Shown one piece after another: positions 1-12,300 of a DNA stretch of 64,000 bases (positions are counted from its first letter, which is position 1; every line of letters begins with the position of its first letter). Source of the DNA: Sipunculus nudus (taxonomy: Eukaryota > Annelida > Sipuncula > Golfingiida > Sipunculidae); NCBI GenBank assembly GCA_026874595.1, contig CM049313.1:39398659-39462658 (forward strand), in the 5' to 3' direction. The notes beneath the pieces are model-generated. The model was not told where the DNA came from. It did not search any database and saw nothing but the letters and a program-made list of their open reading frames with translations. A program made the position numbers and the translations under genes.

Positions 1-1235
1 TTTTCTTTCTCTTCAACTTGCACTTTGTATTATACTCACTGTTGTTCTTCTTATATTATTCTTCTTCTAACTGTTGTTCTTCTTTCTTTTCTACTTGCAC
101 TTTCAATTATACTCACTGTTGTTCTTCTTATCTTATTCTTCTTCTTACTGTTGTTCTTCTTTCTCTTCTACTGGCACTTTCTATTATTCTCACTGTTGTT
201 CATCTTATATTATTCTTCTTCTTACTGTTGTTCTTCTTATATTTTCTTCTACTTGCACTTTGTATTATTCTCACTGTTTTCTTCTGATCTTATTCTTCTT
301 CTTACTGTTGTTCTTCTTTCTCTTCTACTTGCTCTTTCTATTATTCTCACTGTTGTTCTTATATTATTCTTTTTCTTACTGTTGTTCTTCTTATATTTTC
401 TTCTACTTGCACTTTGTATTATTCTCACTGTTTTCTTCTGATCTTATTCTTCTTCTTACTGTTGTTCTTCTTTCTCTTCTACTTGCTCTTTCTATTATTC
501 TCACTGTTGTTCTTATATTATTCTTTTTCTTACTGTTGTTCTTCTTATATTTTCTTCTACTTGCACTTTGTATTATTCTCACTGTTTTCTTCTGATCTTA
601 TTCTTCATTTACTGTTGTTCATCTTTTTCTTCTTCATCCTCTTTTTTTTAAAGTTGTTCTTCTTTCTCTTCTTTTTCTTTAACTTTTATTCCAATCATTG
701 CTCTTTACTATTCTTCTTCTTCTTCTTCTTCTTCTTCTTGTTTATCTGTCTCTCACGTTTCTTTTTTCTCTCCTTCTTATTACTGTAGTTCTTCCTTCTC
801 TTCTTTTTCATATTCTTCTTTTAACTGTTGTTCTTCTTTCTTTTCTTTTTGGTCCTACTCTTCTTCTTTTTGGTGTTCTTTCTCTTCTTTTCTCCTCACT
901 CTTGTCCATACTTTTTCTTCATACTCTTTGAGACTTTCCATTGTTTCACGTCTTTTTCTTCCTTTTCTTCTACTCATTCTTACTGTTGTTCTTCCTCTTG
1001 ATTTCCTCTTACTGTTCATTTTACACTTGTCCTTACTATTATTCTTCTTTTGATTCTTTTTCATCTTACTCTTCTCCTTTTTGTTGTACCCTTTCTTCTT
1101 CTGCTTACTCTTCTTACTGTTTGTTCTGTGTCTTCTTTTCCTTCTTAATCTTCTTTTCACTGTTGTTCTTTTTGTTCATCATTTCTTCCTATGCTTCTCC
1201 TTACTGTTGTTCTTACTGATCTTATTCATCTAGCT
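1..1235. repeat. Polypyrimidine tandem repeat, 154-bp higher period
   Basis: The + strand is almost only C and T for about 1.2 kb, built from short words such as ttcttcttactgttgttctt. A longer unit beginning attttcttctacttgcac recurs at 241, 395 and 549, a 154-bp period. A pure (TTC)n tract lies at about 711-739. Long open frames on both strands are side effects of the biased composition (Leu/Phe/Ser/Tyr on +, Lys/Arg on -), so I do not call genes. The repeat probably extends left of the window. It may lie in a 5' intron of the ADAMTS-like gene or in intergenic DNA; the window does not decide. Confidence 0.9.
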
Positions 1236-4200
1236 CCTCTTTCTTCTGTATATGAAGATTTAATTTGCAAGGATACAGAAATTTATTTTAAATAGCTAGT
1301 CTTAACTCAATTCTGTTATAAATTGATATGTTTCTGTCTAGGGAAAATTTTTTGTGTTGCATTGATGGCATTAAAAGACATTAAAGGCAAATTCAGTGAA
1401 AAAAAATACCATAACACTGTGTGGTGTGACTGCTTGTAGCGGTTTTCAGAAAAAATCCAAATTGATTTCTCAATTTAAAGTAGTGCGCATCTTAGAAAAA
1501 TCTCATTCCTGGATATAATGTAAAGCATTTACAGAATATAATGTACCTTTGATTTTAAAAATTTGAATAAGCCATTTCAGATATGTACATAAAAGTTTAA
1601 GACATTTATCACATGCAGACAAAATCTTCCAACTTCTTTATCCCAATTAACTACAGTGTAACCTCGTCGTGTCGAACTCGCTTAAGTCGAATACCCCGCT
1701 TATGTCGAAGTTACAAACTCGATATTCCGGACAACTCCAGTTAAATTATTACCAAATAAAACCTGCTTGTGTCAAACCTCGGATGTGTCAAAGTTTTCTG
1801 AGGGTCCCTTCTACTTCAACACAACGAGGTTTCACTGTATATGTAAACCCAATAAAAATCTGGTTCCTACATTCTCATCACAAGAGTGCCAAAACCTTTT
1901 AGTTTCTGCTCAAGGAATAATGCTTTTTGAATTGTTTAACAGTAAATTCTGTTAGGTCATACCCTGGTAGTTGCCCCTTCATTGAACCAGCAGGGGTGTA
2001 GTGACCCTGACTTGTATAGTATTGCCCTCACTCTGTTAGCCTGAGGTGCTAGATTTTTCATCTCTCATTATTTCCCAAGCTTTTAGCACACACTCTTCAA
2101 GCCTTATCATCCACTTTACAGCATCTGTCATTAACATGTTAGGGTTCAGTGATCTAATGTGGAGGGGCAGGGCAACAATTTTCAGTCGGGGCACTCTGTG
2201 ACTGGCTGTAGGTGGACTAATGTGCCCTGTGTATGTAATTATCTCAACCATACCCTCCATGGTTTGGATCTCATGCCATCACCCTTTACTTTGTGTAATA
2301 TGATGTTCCTTATGAGAAGATGTGGTATTCTTGTCCGTCAAGGTTACTTATAATCGTAGGGGTTACTGATGGTACTTAAAGTGCTAGGATAAATCATTGT
2401 TCAGATTGATAGGCTTGTAATATCTAAGACGACTCAGAAATTGTTGTCAAATTATCATACATTGTGATATCTGTCATTCATTCAGCTTTGGTTGGCACAT
2501 GCTGACATTTCCTCTAGCCCATTTTAAAGGCTCTGGTATCTCATGGTTTGTAAATCATACACATATATTATCAGTATTAATTTATTATTTAATTTAGAGA
2601 TGTGAATTGATAAAACACAAATGAGAACCATTTTCGGTTATACTGCTTTGTCATTTTGCAAATTTAGATTGTTATTGTGGATGATATTGTGATTGGCCTT
2701 TATATAACAAATAAACAATGAAATTGTGTAGCATATTTGGATCAGGAGATGGATTTTGAGTCATCATGTGTCACTGTGGATTGCCTCTGTTGGTCCTTCA
2801 TTATTGCTTCACTTTCACTGATGAAATAGCTCTGGTGTGACATAAGTCAGATGGTTTGTCCAATGAATACGGCAGGAACTTGCCAAGATAAAGGCTAGAC
2901 TTTGAATCCTGGTGCAGATAGATTGATCATGATTATTTTCTACCTTTCCGTTTATCAATTTTTCTGGATTGGGTGCATCATTCGGGGAGGTATTTGGATT
3001 GTACTCTGTGACTCCCATAGTTTGCTTTGAAAGAAACATGTCAGGAATACATGGGGGTAATTGACGTACAAGACAATTTACAATGAGGCAATTTTGTCTT
3101 GGTTTACTCACAATATCAGTACAACATTCCCTTTGTTGGTGACACATACAGGAAATGCCCCTTGTGTTGAACAAGTGGTCCTGCCAAGAAAGGAAGTTTG
3201 TATTACGTGGCAAAGTCAAGAAGGATATGCCAGGTAAATTCTGTTTAACCATACATATATCACACAATGTTGAGTATGTTCACATCAAGGTCACAGAATA
3301 TGAAAGGTGCTATGTCAGCATGTCTTATCAAGCGCAGAAGTTACTCACGTTCAAGTGCCTGGGGGAAGAAATGTCATGCTGATGTTAAACATAAAAAGTG
3401 TAGAGTGTAATAAAAAATATGTCCAAGAACATGCATGCATGCAGTGATTGTGTTACATCAGCTATGCATTCAGTCCAGATGTACCTTAAGGTAGGGGAAT
3501 GTTTCAAATTAAGTTGACACCTGCAAAACCAGAAAAACATCTTCCATTGTGGATATAAACAGTTACAATGCTACATGAGAACTAACAAATCTAAACTAAC
3601 TACAAGACGTGAAAATATTTGGAGATACAGGTGTCCTCTTACAAAACAGTGAGTAAACATAGCTTTGTTGACAGACTTGCCTTCAGAACAATTCAATTTC
3701 AGCACATTTAACTGCCTGCAAGACAGGTATATAACCTGCAAGTATGACTAGGTTGTTAAGTACTGACCTGCACTCTTGTTACTTGATGCAGGTATTTGTT
3801 CTCTACTCCATATACCTGGCAACTCAATAATGTGAAAGTTCCTACACTTATAGTCACCTCAGTGTGATATGAACAAGTTCCATAAACCCTTGATTATTTA
3901 CAAGTGATGTGTACAAAATTCATACATCAGTGTTTACAGAGTTATTACCAAGGAGCACATTAATTAATATGAATTATGCGTTGAAGTAACAGGCTTTTAG
4001 GGTCTCAGCAGGTAACTTCACACCTGAGCAGGTAAACTCACACCTGTAACAGGTATCCGCTGGGTTGTCAAGGATGAACATACTTGACTCAATTTACATC
4101 AAATTTCACTTTTACTGATCTTGAATTAAATCAAACCCCATGCTGGTTTACACTCATTTTATTTACACAGATGTATGAAACAAGATGGTTAAGTGTCACA

Positions 4201-6157
4201 AACAGATGCAAATATTTCTGTAAATAAACCTGAAGTATACAAAAACATGAACACTCATAAAACATCACCATCCCATCTTATACATAGGAAATTCACATCT
4301 GTTAATGTTGTGGTATATCTTATGGTAATATTAATTATATAACTTCAGTAAAGGAATCATATTTTCTTCCAGACCTTGCTTATACAAAATATTTGAATGT
4401 GAATTTGACTTTTTAGTATTATATTTTATAATATAATATGGCTACAGGTAATGCTCATATATGAATAATGCCAGTAACAACTCAAGCTCTTTAAAAAAGT
4501 CATTTACATATTTTCAAGAGAGTACATCCCTTACTCTAATGAAAATGAGGATCTTGTACATATAATGAGCACACACGGAGTAATTATTACACAAGTCTTA
4601 ATTAATAAACAGGTGTAGGTTAAAGTATTGAATAGATCAAAATGAAACAATGCCTAATTGTATACATCCCTGAATTAAAATAATGCCACAAATAGTAATT
4701 TGGTGTATTATTTTAGTTAATGATTAATAGTTAATGGAAATGTCAAGACCAGAAAGTCAGTCTGTCCTTAAAAAAAGGGATACCAATACCTGCTTATGGT
4801 AGTAGTTGTGGTATATAGATAAATTACAGCATATGCAGAGCCCTGCTTCGTATATCCTCAGGTATGATAGATAATGATTGCTGATAAGGGGACCACAGAA
4901 GTACAAGTGATGTTATCACTATGAACATACCTTGGTGGCTGATAGATATCTTAAATAAAGATCACAGGAGCTCAGGTAGAACATGTATTTGTAACTAAGA
5001 GGTAGCTATAAATACAATACATTAGATCAGCTGATGCTAAAGGGCAAACTAATAATCTCTGGTTACAGAGTCGGGTTATACAGGTTACATGCCAGCTCAG
5101 ATGGTAAATTACCTGAGGTTAATAAGTGCAAGGTAAAACATGAGAGATTTCGTGATGATGTATATGGTCCACTGGATGAATATAATGAGCTGGTGGCTGA
5201 ACATCAAGTGGACTGTTTAATGGCCATAGAGTCATAGATTTAAATCATGCAGAACTTCTATTTATGACTTCAAGAGACCCTTCAGTAAATCACCAGCCAC
5301 ATTTGTGTCCACTAAGCTTGACAAATCCGATCTTAATCAATGGATTTTTATTTGTTTATAGGCCCTTGCATTTTAAAAAATTATTAGTATTGCCTAGTGG
5401 ATCTCAAACACAACTATGACAACTCTAAATGCAGCCTCTTACATGACATTATCATTAATTGAGCATTTAAATGTTGATCAAGACATGTTAATGTCTGTAA
5501 AGTTAAATAAGGTTATGGTAAACACTCCTTTGTTTTGTCACTTATGCTCTTGGTTAAAATTAAAAAAACTTTTAGTAAAATATACAAACTTTAAGGAGCA
5601 TCGAATATATGAATACACAGCTTTACAGGTTGAAAATTTTTCTGATCAGACTGTGATGGTTGACTGAACGTATCACTTAGAAAATACAAATAACAGCTTC
5701 AGAGTGTTGGATAGATTTGCAAAGAACAATGGTTTCAGATAATAAATTTGCACTAGAATGAAAGTTTAACTGGAATGTACATGATATAATGATTCTGTTA
5801 GGATATATGTTGTCTCACTTGATAATGTAATAAATTACTGGTAACAAGAAAACAGGCTGCTGAACATTTATAAGAGTAACTTTTGAAAGCCTGAATTTTC
5901 ATTTTTGATCTTGTGATTGTAGATGACTGTCTTTATTAAGTTTTTTTTACTACATTTTGAGACAATAAGATGTGGTTGTGTTGCGGTGCTGTTTAAATTC
6001 TATTTGCTTAATGTAATATCTTCAGGTTTAGTTAGTTTTCTTCCTGTTCACTGGAGTTTTGCTTGGTTTTTGGATTGTTCTCATCTTCGAGATGATTATC
6101 CTTTTGTTTCAGATGATTATTTCTGTTGTTTGTTCATTGCTATTTCTTTCATTTCAG
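1236..6157. other. No recognised exon (5' intron of the ADAMTS-like gene or intergenic)
   Basis: About 4.9 kb of AT-rich sequence. I looked for the expected upstream ADAMTS-like exons (first thrombospondin repeat, start of the Cys-rich domain) and did not recognise any. Only short open frames without family features occur, for example 2815-3267 on - and 5034-5237 on +. The one clear element is the MITE at 1654-1837. Confidence 0.6.
1654..1837. mobile_element. pogo/Tigger-like MITE (184 bp)
   Basis: The left end reads CAGTGTAACCTCGTCGTGT. The right end, reverse-complemented, reads CAGTGAAACCTCGTTGTGT, so the termini are inverted repeats with few mismatches. TA dinucleotides flank both ends (1652-1653 and 1838-1839), as expected for target-site duplication by Tc1/mariner-pogo transposases. 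There is no room for a transposase, so the copy is non-autonomous. Assignment to pogo/Tigger rests on the CAGTG...AACCTCG terminus and is an inference. Confidence 0.75.
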
Positions 6158-6362
6158 AGAGTGGGATGCGATGGCGTGGTTGGGTCAGAGAAAAAAACTG
6201 ACAAGTGTGGAGTATGTGGTGGGGATAACACGTCGTGCCATATTGTCTCAGGCATCTTCACACGCACCGGCCTTACATACGGTTACAACAAGGTCACCAA
6301 AATACCAAAAGGAGCATGTAACATCAACATTACGGAGGTCATCCCCAGTCCTAACTACCTAG
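6158..6362 (+). CDS. ADAMTS-like exon: Cys-rich domain end / spacer start
   Basis: A pyrimidine-rich tract ending atttcag precedes the exon and AG|GTAAGG follows. It translates from R-V-G-C-D-G-V-V through [13 protein letters not shown] to the spacer start, ending PSPNYL plus one base (phase 1). The VGCDG and CGVCGGDN motifs are diagnostic of ADAMTS/ADAMTSL proteins. A sequon (N-I-T) lies in ACNINITEV. It is the first exon of this gene that I recognise in the window; an upstream exon must supply the preceding Cys-rich residues. Confidence 0.93.
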
Positions 6363-9300
6363 GTAAGGTTCAGAGCCACAGGCTTTATTTAAATGTTATC
6401 ATATATTTATTCAGCATTTATTGGGAGGCTTATGGCAAAGTAATGTAGTAAGAAGTTCTTTGATGTGTGAAATGTAACAACAAAGCTGAGCTTTTGTGGT
6501 GCCAGTAACGCCCCGAAAATGGAGTAGAAACAGTAATGGTATGTGATACCATAGTTAATTACATCAAACAACAGTCAGAGAAAGCAACTTTGTTTATATA
6601 TGACCTGATGCAAAGACAGTAAACATAACTCCAATAGCTGTACCAAGACATTCTCTTTCAGAGTATGAGTTAAAGACATTCTCCTCACAGATCCTCACAT
6701 GTTATGAGTTAAAGATGTTCACTTCTAAGACTGATTTATGGAAATTCTCCTCACAGATTCTAAGTTAAAGATATATTCTCCTTGGCACTCTCCTCTCAGT
6801 ATTTTTTCACTCCTTGGCATTCTCCTCTCAGTATCTGCTCACTCCTTGACATTCTCCTTTCATTGTTTACTCAATCTTTGGCTTTCTCCTCAGTGTCTGC
6901 TGACTCTTTGGCATTCTCCTCTTAGTATCTGTTCACTCCTTTGCCTTCTCCCCTCAGTGTTTACTGACTCTTTGGCATTCTCCTCTCAGTGTTTATTCAC
7001 CCTTTTACTTTCTCCTGTCATTGTCTAGTGACTCCTCTCAGTGTGTGTTGACACCTTGGCATTCTCCTCTCAGTTATTTTCTCACTCCTTGGCTTTCTCC
7101 TCAGTGTCTGTTCACTGTGTGGCATTCTCCTCGGTGTCTGGTTAATCCTTGGCCTTTTCCTCTCAGTGTCTGCTCACCCCTTTGCATTCTCCTCTCAGTA
7201 TCTGCTCACTCCTTGTCATTCTCCTTTCAGTGTCTGCTCACTCTCTGGCACTCTCCTCTCAGTGTCTGTGTTTGAGACATATTTCGTCCTTAGATTTTTG
7301 TTTGAAGATAAATATTTACTCTCAGACGTTGCATGGAAGTCACTAGCAATATGTATGTTAACAATTGGACTTTTGAGCATGAGAAAGGTTTCTTCAGTTT
7401 TTTATGAAAGGACATAGGGAGCCACACATGGGACTTGCTGTCATACAGTTATGATAATTATCAACATGGAACATTATGATGATTTTTAATTCTAAGATTT
7501 TTCGAGTCTCTTATAGGATCAGAAGAAATTGGCAAATCAATTGTTTTATTCCCTATAGCTAGCTGTTGCAGAGTGCAATCATAGGGTTAAAACATTCTTG
7601 ACAGGAACTTATTCAGTAGTCTGGGAACAAGAATGTTGAAATGATATTATATTTTTAGCTTTGATCTCTTATTAAAGAAAAATATTGAAGGATTTAAAAC
7701 AAAGTTAATTTTAACTTGGCAATCTAATTTGAAATACATGTATGTGTCAATGACAGGAGAATTTCCTGTTCAAGAATTTTAAGGTTACAGCAGACCTTAT
7801 ATGTTGTTTATAGTAATATTTTCTGGCATGTACAAGAGAGTTACATGGATCACTGCCACGTATTTTAGATGTTCATTTTCAGCCAACCAGCAATGAAATT
7901 GGATTATAGGATAAGTTGTTCACACCCAGCAATGCTTAGTCATTACTGTTTATCTCTAATTTTGACATTTTGCCTAAGTATGTCAGGGGTAAGCTGATTT
8001 GTTAATTCACAGGTCAAGGGGATGATTAATTTCCTCTGAAGTTATGATTCAGTGTCAAGGATAAAATATTGTTTGCCTGTTGTAAGACCAGAGCAAAACC
8101 ATGTCAGCAATAATTGTTCACTCTTCAACATTGTAGACATTTTGGCTTATGTCATATACAGACCAATTTGTCACCAGCCTTTAGTGCTTCAGCTCCTTTG
8201 CCTCATATGCTATTCATAAGAAATACATAAAGTAATAACAAGCTGAATTGCATTTAGAACTGGTATTATATGGGCACTTGGCCTACACAATGCGTGATAA
8301 AATGCAGTTGTTTACATGGTCATACAGATTTAAAGTAGCAAAACACAGCCAGTGTATCATTTGTCATATAAGTAACAGCTACTGGTTGCTCCCACCTTGA
8401 TATATATAATATTAGTCAAGTCTTTTACATTAACTGCAGGTTTAACAATTATCTCAAACTTAAAGCTCTGTCTGTTTGATCATCTGTGGGGTATAGATTA
8501 AAACTACTTGAACTACTTTAAGTCTTTTATTGAAATCATTCTGCTTATCAGGAAAATAACCTGTCTGGTAGTATGATGCAACTGTGGGTATGACATTAAT
8601 ATTTTCCTCCAAGTAGATCTGAAGCTTCATTTGCAGAAGCTGGAAGAAGAAGAAAAGTAAGGTTAATTAAACAGACATGTTACAATATTTGTTATCAGGC
8701 TTTCTATATTAGTTCGGGATTTTCATGCAGCCCAAGTGCAGAATCAAAGTAGACATGGGTTCAGCAAAAATTGGGATAATGTATGATTCAGCATGTTTAT
8801 ACCTCTGAATTAAACATGCAGCTCAGCTTTTTCTGTGTTCAAAGGTAACAGCCAAAAAAAATTTATTTAGACATATATCCCTTTTTATTTCTTTCAAGTA
8901 TCTGGAGCTTAATCCCAAATTAAAATTAAAAGCCTATAATATATAAGAAATGTTTCCAATGTAACATATTCAACCTCATTTAAACAGAATCTGATTTTCC
9001 ATAGAACTCCTGTTACAAGCAGATTATTAACCATATGTGGATTGAATATTCCATGTGAATAAGTCATCCTGTTATATTTGTTATGTAGCTGTACACTTAA
9101 CAAGAAAATTTCCTGTGAAGGCCCTTCTTCCCACAAAGAAAACTTCCACAAAGGGCTGAATTTAATGACAAGGAAACAGTGTACATAACCAACTTTTTCT
9201 CAAAGCAAGTCATGGGAAACATCACAACTTGGAGCTTGGCAAATAATGGCCATCTTGCTTATGAATCCAGCAGAGATCTTGAACTGGAGTTGTAGGAGAC

Positions 9301-12300
9301 TAGAGTCAACCACAAGCCACCATTATATTGGAACTGACTTTTTGTGGCAGCAGGCTTCCTTGTAAAATGCCATAGGGAACCTGGAAAAGTTGGTTTGTTT
9401 TGGCTGGCCCTGATAGGAGAAACATGTGCAGTGATATAAAGACATGTGTTTTAGAAACTTTCTGGTAACTGTATCACCCCAGGGGTGTAAAACAGAGCAC
9501 ACCGTTAGTCATGTATTGAAAAGCCACTGTACCCTTGGCTTTATTGACAAGCATGAGTGCACCATCCTCAAGCATTTAGAAATGTTGGTTTTGCTAGATA
9601 TTCATTGTAGATATGATTTCAAGAATAAAAATCACTTATAAAGACTGTTGATGTTTAGAATACACATTCATAATACTATTTATAACTGAATAGCTCTCAT
9701 TTCATGCATTAAATTTATGGATAATATATAGTAATGAGGCTACAATGATAGTATTTCCATAACTGTACTAAAGTCTTCCACTATATGTTGTTATGAAGAC
9801 AAATTGTTCAGTGGAAAATACTGGGTTGATCCAGGATTCGAACCCATGTTGGTGGCACACAAGTCTGGCGTACCAACAGCTTCGCTAGCAAAGCAAGCTT
9901 CACTAGCAAGACAGTTCGGTCCGCCTTTATGTCACTCTGTAACACACCCCCTCTTAAGAGCATTCTGCTATCAGAATAAGACTAATTATCCCAGGAGTCA
10001 CACTTTGGTGAGCTTATTCCCTTGGCCACAAATTTGACTGACACGTTGGACGAGCCCCCATTTTGTTATGAAGACAAATTGTTCAGGGGAAAATACTGGG
10101 TTGATCTGGTCTACGTTAGGGCATGGCTATTTTTAACCTGGAGAGACATACATATATTACAGACACTGAATTCAACATCTGGTCCAGGAGAACTGGATAT
10201 TACCCATATTTCTACAAAATTAGTCCAAACATTCAAAAACAGAAGAACATACAGACAGGAAATAATGAAAACACATACCAGTCATATTTGAATATAAAGG
10301 TTATTAAGACATAGCCTGCAAATTAAAACATGTCAGTTTGGAGATACAGGTCCAATGTTTGCTGCCTTTCAGAGATTCCTCTTGATCTGTTCAGGTACAA
10401 GTTATGACTTTTGGATTATAACTGACCCACATATATAAAACAACTGAAAGCAAGTGGTAAAACTCTTGGCTCTCTCCGCTGGCGACCCGGGGTTGGATCT
10501 CCAGCACTGCTATGAGAGTACGATGTAGTTGCCCATCCAGGGTCATTGGTTTGCTCTGGTACCTCCTGTTTCCTTCATCCCTGGAGACTACTGAACACCA
10601 CATTCTGTGCCATTGAGAGTGCATCAGATTAGTTATTATAACTTGTTGTACAATCCATATAGAATAATTAATGTTTATAGTTTAAATCAAAAAGGCTTAA
10701 TACAGGTTATGCACAGGTCCTGAAAAACTTTGAAAGTACTTGAATTTCTACCCCTTTCAAGTCCTTGAATTTCATAGCAGAGCTACCTTCTCCATTTTCA
10801 TATCCTTCCATGATCACATAATTTCTAGATTCCCTGTATTAATTCAATTGGTAAAGTTTTGTGCTTGCTTTTATAGGCATTGGTATAATTATGACATCAT
10901 ATCAATTAAAAGTTATTGTAAAATGGGACCTTGCAAATCTGTGAATTTTGGTTAAGTGTTGGTACAGATAATTACTTACTGTTCTTACCAGATGGCTCCT
11001 TCATTGTCAGTTATAGGAAAGTGTTACTTAAGCACCTATCCTTAAAAAATCAACATGAGCATGCTGTATGCAGCTGTGATGGCAGTGATTTTAGGGGCTT
11101 TGGGCAGCTTGGTTTTGCATTCTGTGGTGCCAGTTGTTGCTGAATTATTAAGTTTCTGTGTTGACAGTAGTCACAAGGTTTTTTAGTGGGTTCTTACAGA
11201 GGGCTTGTACATGGTATACAAATCAAGTCTGAAGCGGCAGCGTGCTCTGTCGTGTTAATCCATGTCCACCCAGTGGCGGGCACTGTGGGTGATATTAACG
11301 ATTCCGGATGCCATACAGTACCAGGTCATAGGGAGCTGTACTATGATCAAACCAGGCCAAATGTGGACAAAATGGGTCCATCATATCATCATTAGCCAGC
11401 AGAGTGAACATTTATAGCACATTAGTCTCAGCAGAAAAAGCTTCAATCCCATCCCAGGACATAAACAAAAAAACTCCAAGGAATCCTAAAATGTCCAAGT
11501 TTAAGTGTGAAAAATCCAAAAAATGTCAAACATTGGATCTGGTCCTTTTGCTGCTGAAACAGGAGAAGTGTAAACCAAGTGACATAGAAAACCACACAAC
11601 ATCACAGACGCAGGAAATCCAAGTGGTTTAGTGAACGGGAATCAGAATGATAAACCCGGCTCCCTGCCTGCAGATACATCCAGTAATTAGTGTTGATGGC
11701 ATTGCCAGTTACCCATAAATGCTACAACATGTATCTGATAGCCTTTGTCTATCATGTGTTTGAAAGACCAGAGCCAGTTTGATACAGTGTACATAGGGTT
11801 TTATTGTAACAAATAGGAGCAATCCAATTAACTAACTGAGAGATCTGAAGAGCTGAGATTACATTTGGTTAATTACATGAAAATGTAGATTTTTATTTTT
11901 TTAGATGGTTTTGTAAAAAAACAGATCACTACATTAGCAAGGGGTATTATAATAAAGGTATCTTGTACATAATATTTCTTCAGTAATATGATATCCCTTT
12001 TACACATGAGGTGATTGTATAATGTTTAGTGCAATTTGAATTCTTCAAATGATTTCCATTCCATTCTTAATGTCAACTGAATACTGCACAACAGGACCTT
12101 GTAAATTGAAGCATCAGGACGTCACAGATGCTGTAAACCTAAGTTTGATCTTATTAACAACTCACAGTTCTATATGGCATTGACAATGATGTGCCTTTAT
12201 TCCATAAAAGGCCATTGATGATGTACACTTAATTTATGGATTTTTTTATGCAGTAGGACTGCTTGTACTCTGATCATTATGACCATATTTCTTTGAGAGA

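Noticed and set aside
18-788. Long Leu/Phe/Ser/Tyr-rich open frames on the + strand
   Set aside because: They run through a pyrimidine tandem repeat; composition explains the open frames and no domain or splice context is visible.
855-1160. Lys/Arg-rich open frame on the - strand
   Set aside because: Antisense of the same polypyrimidine repeat.
2815-3267. 150-residue open frame on the - strand
   Set aside because: No family motif and no plausible splice partners. Length is unusual for this AT content but not enough to support a gene.
5034-5237. 67-residue open frame on + with protein-like composition
   Set aside because: No recognised motif, poor flanking splice sites and no link to the ADAMTS-like frame downstream.
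9834-9887. Functional tRNA gene on the - strand
   Set aside because: A and B boxes are present, but I could not fold an acceptor stem or a clean anticodon arm; a SINE head fits better.
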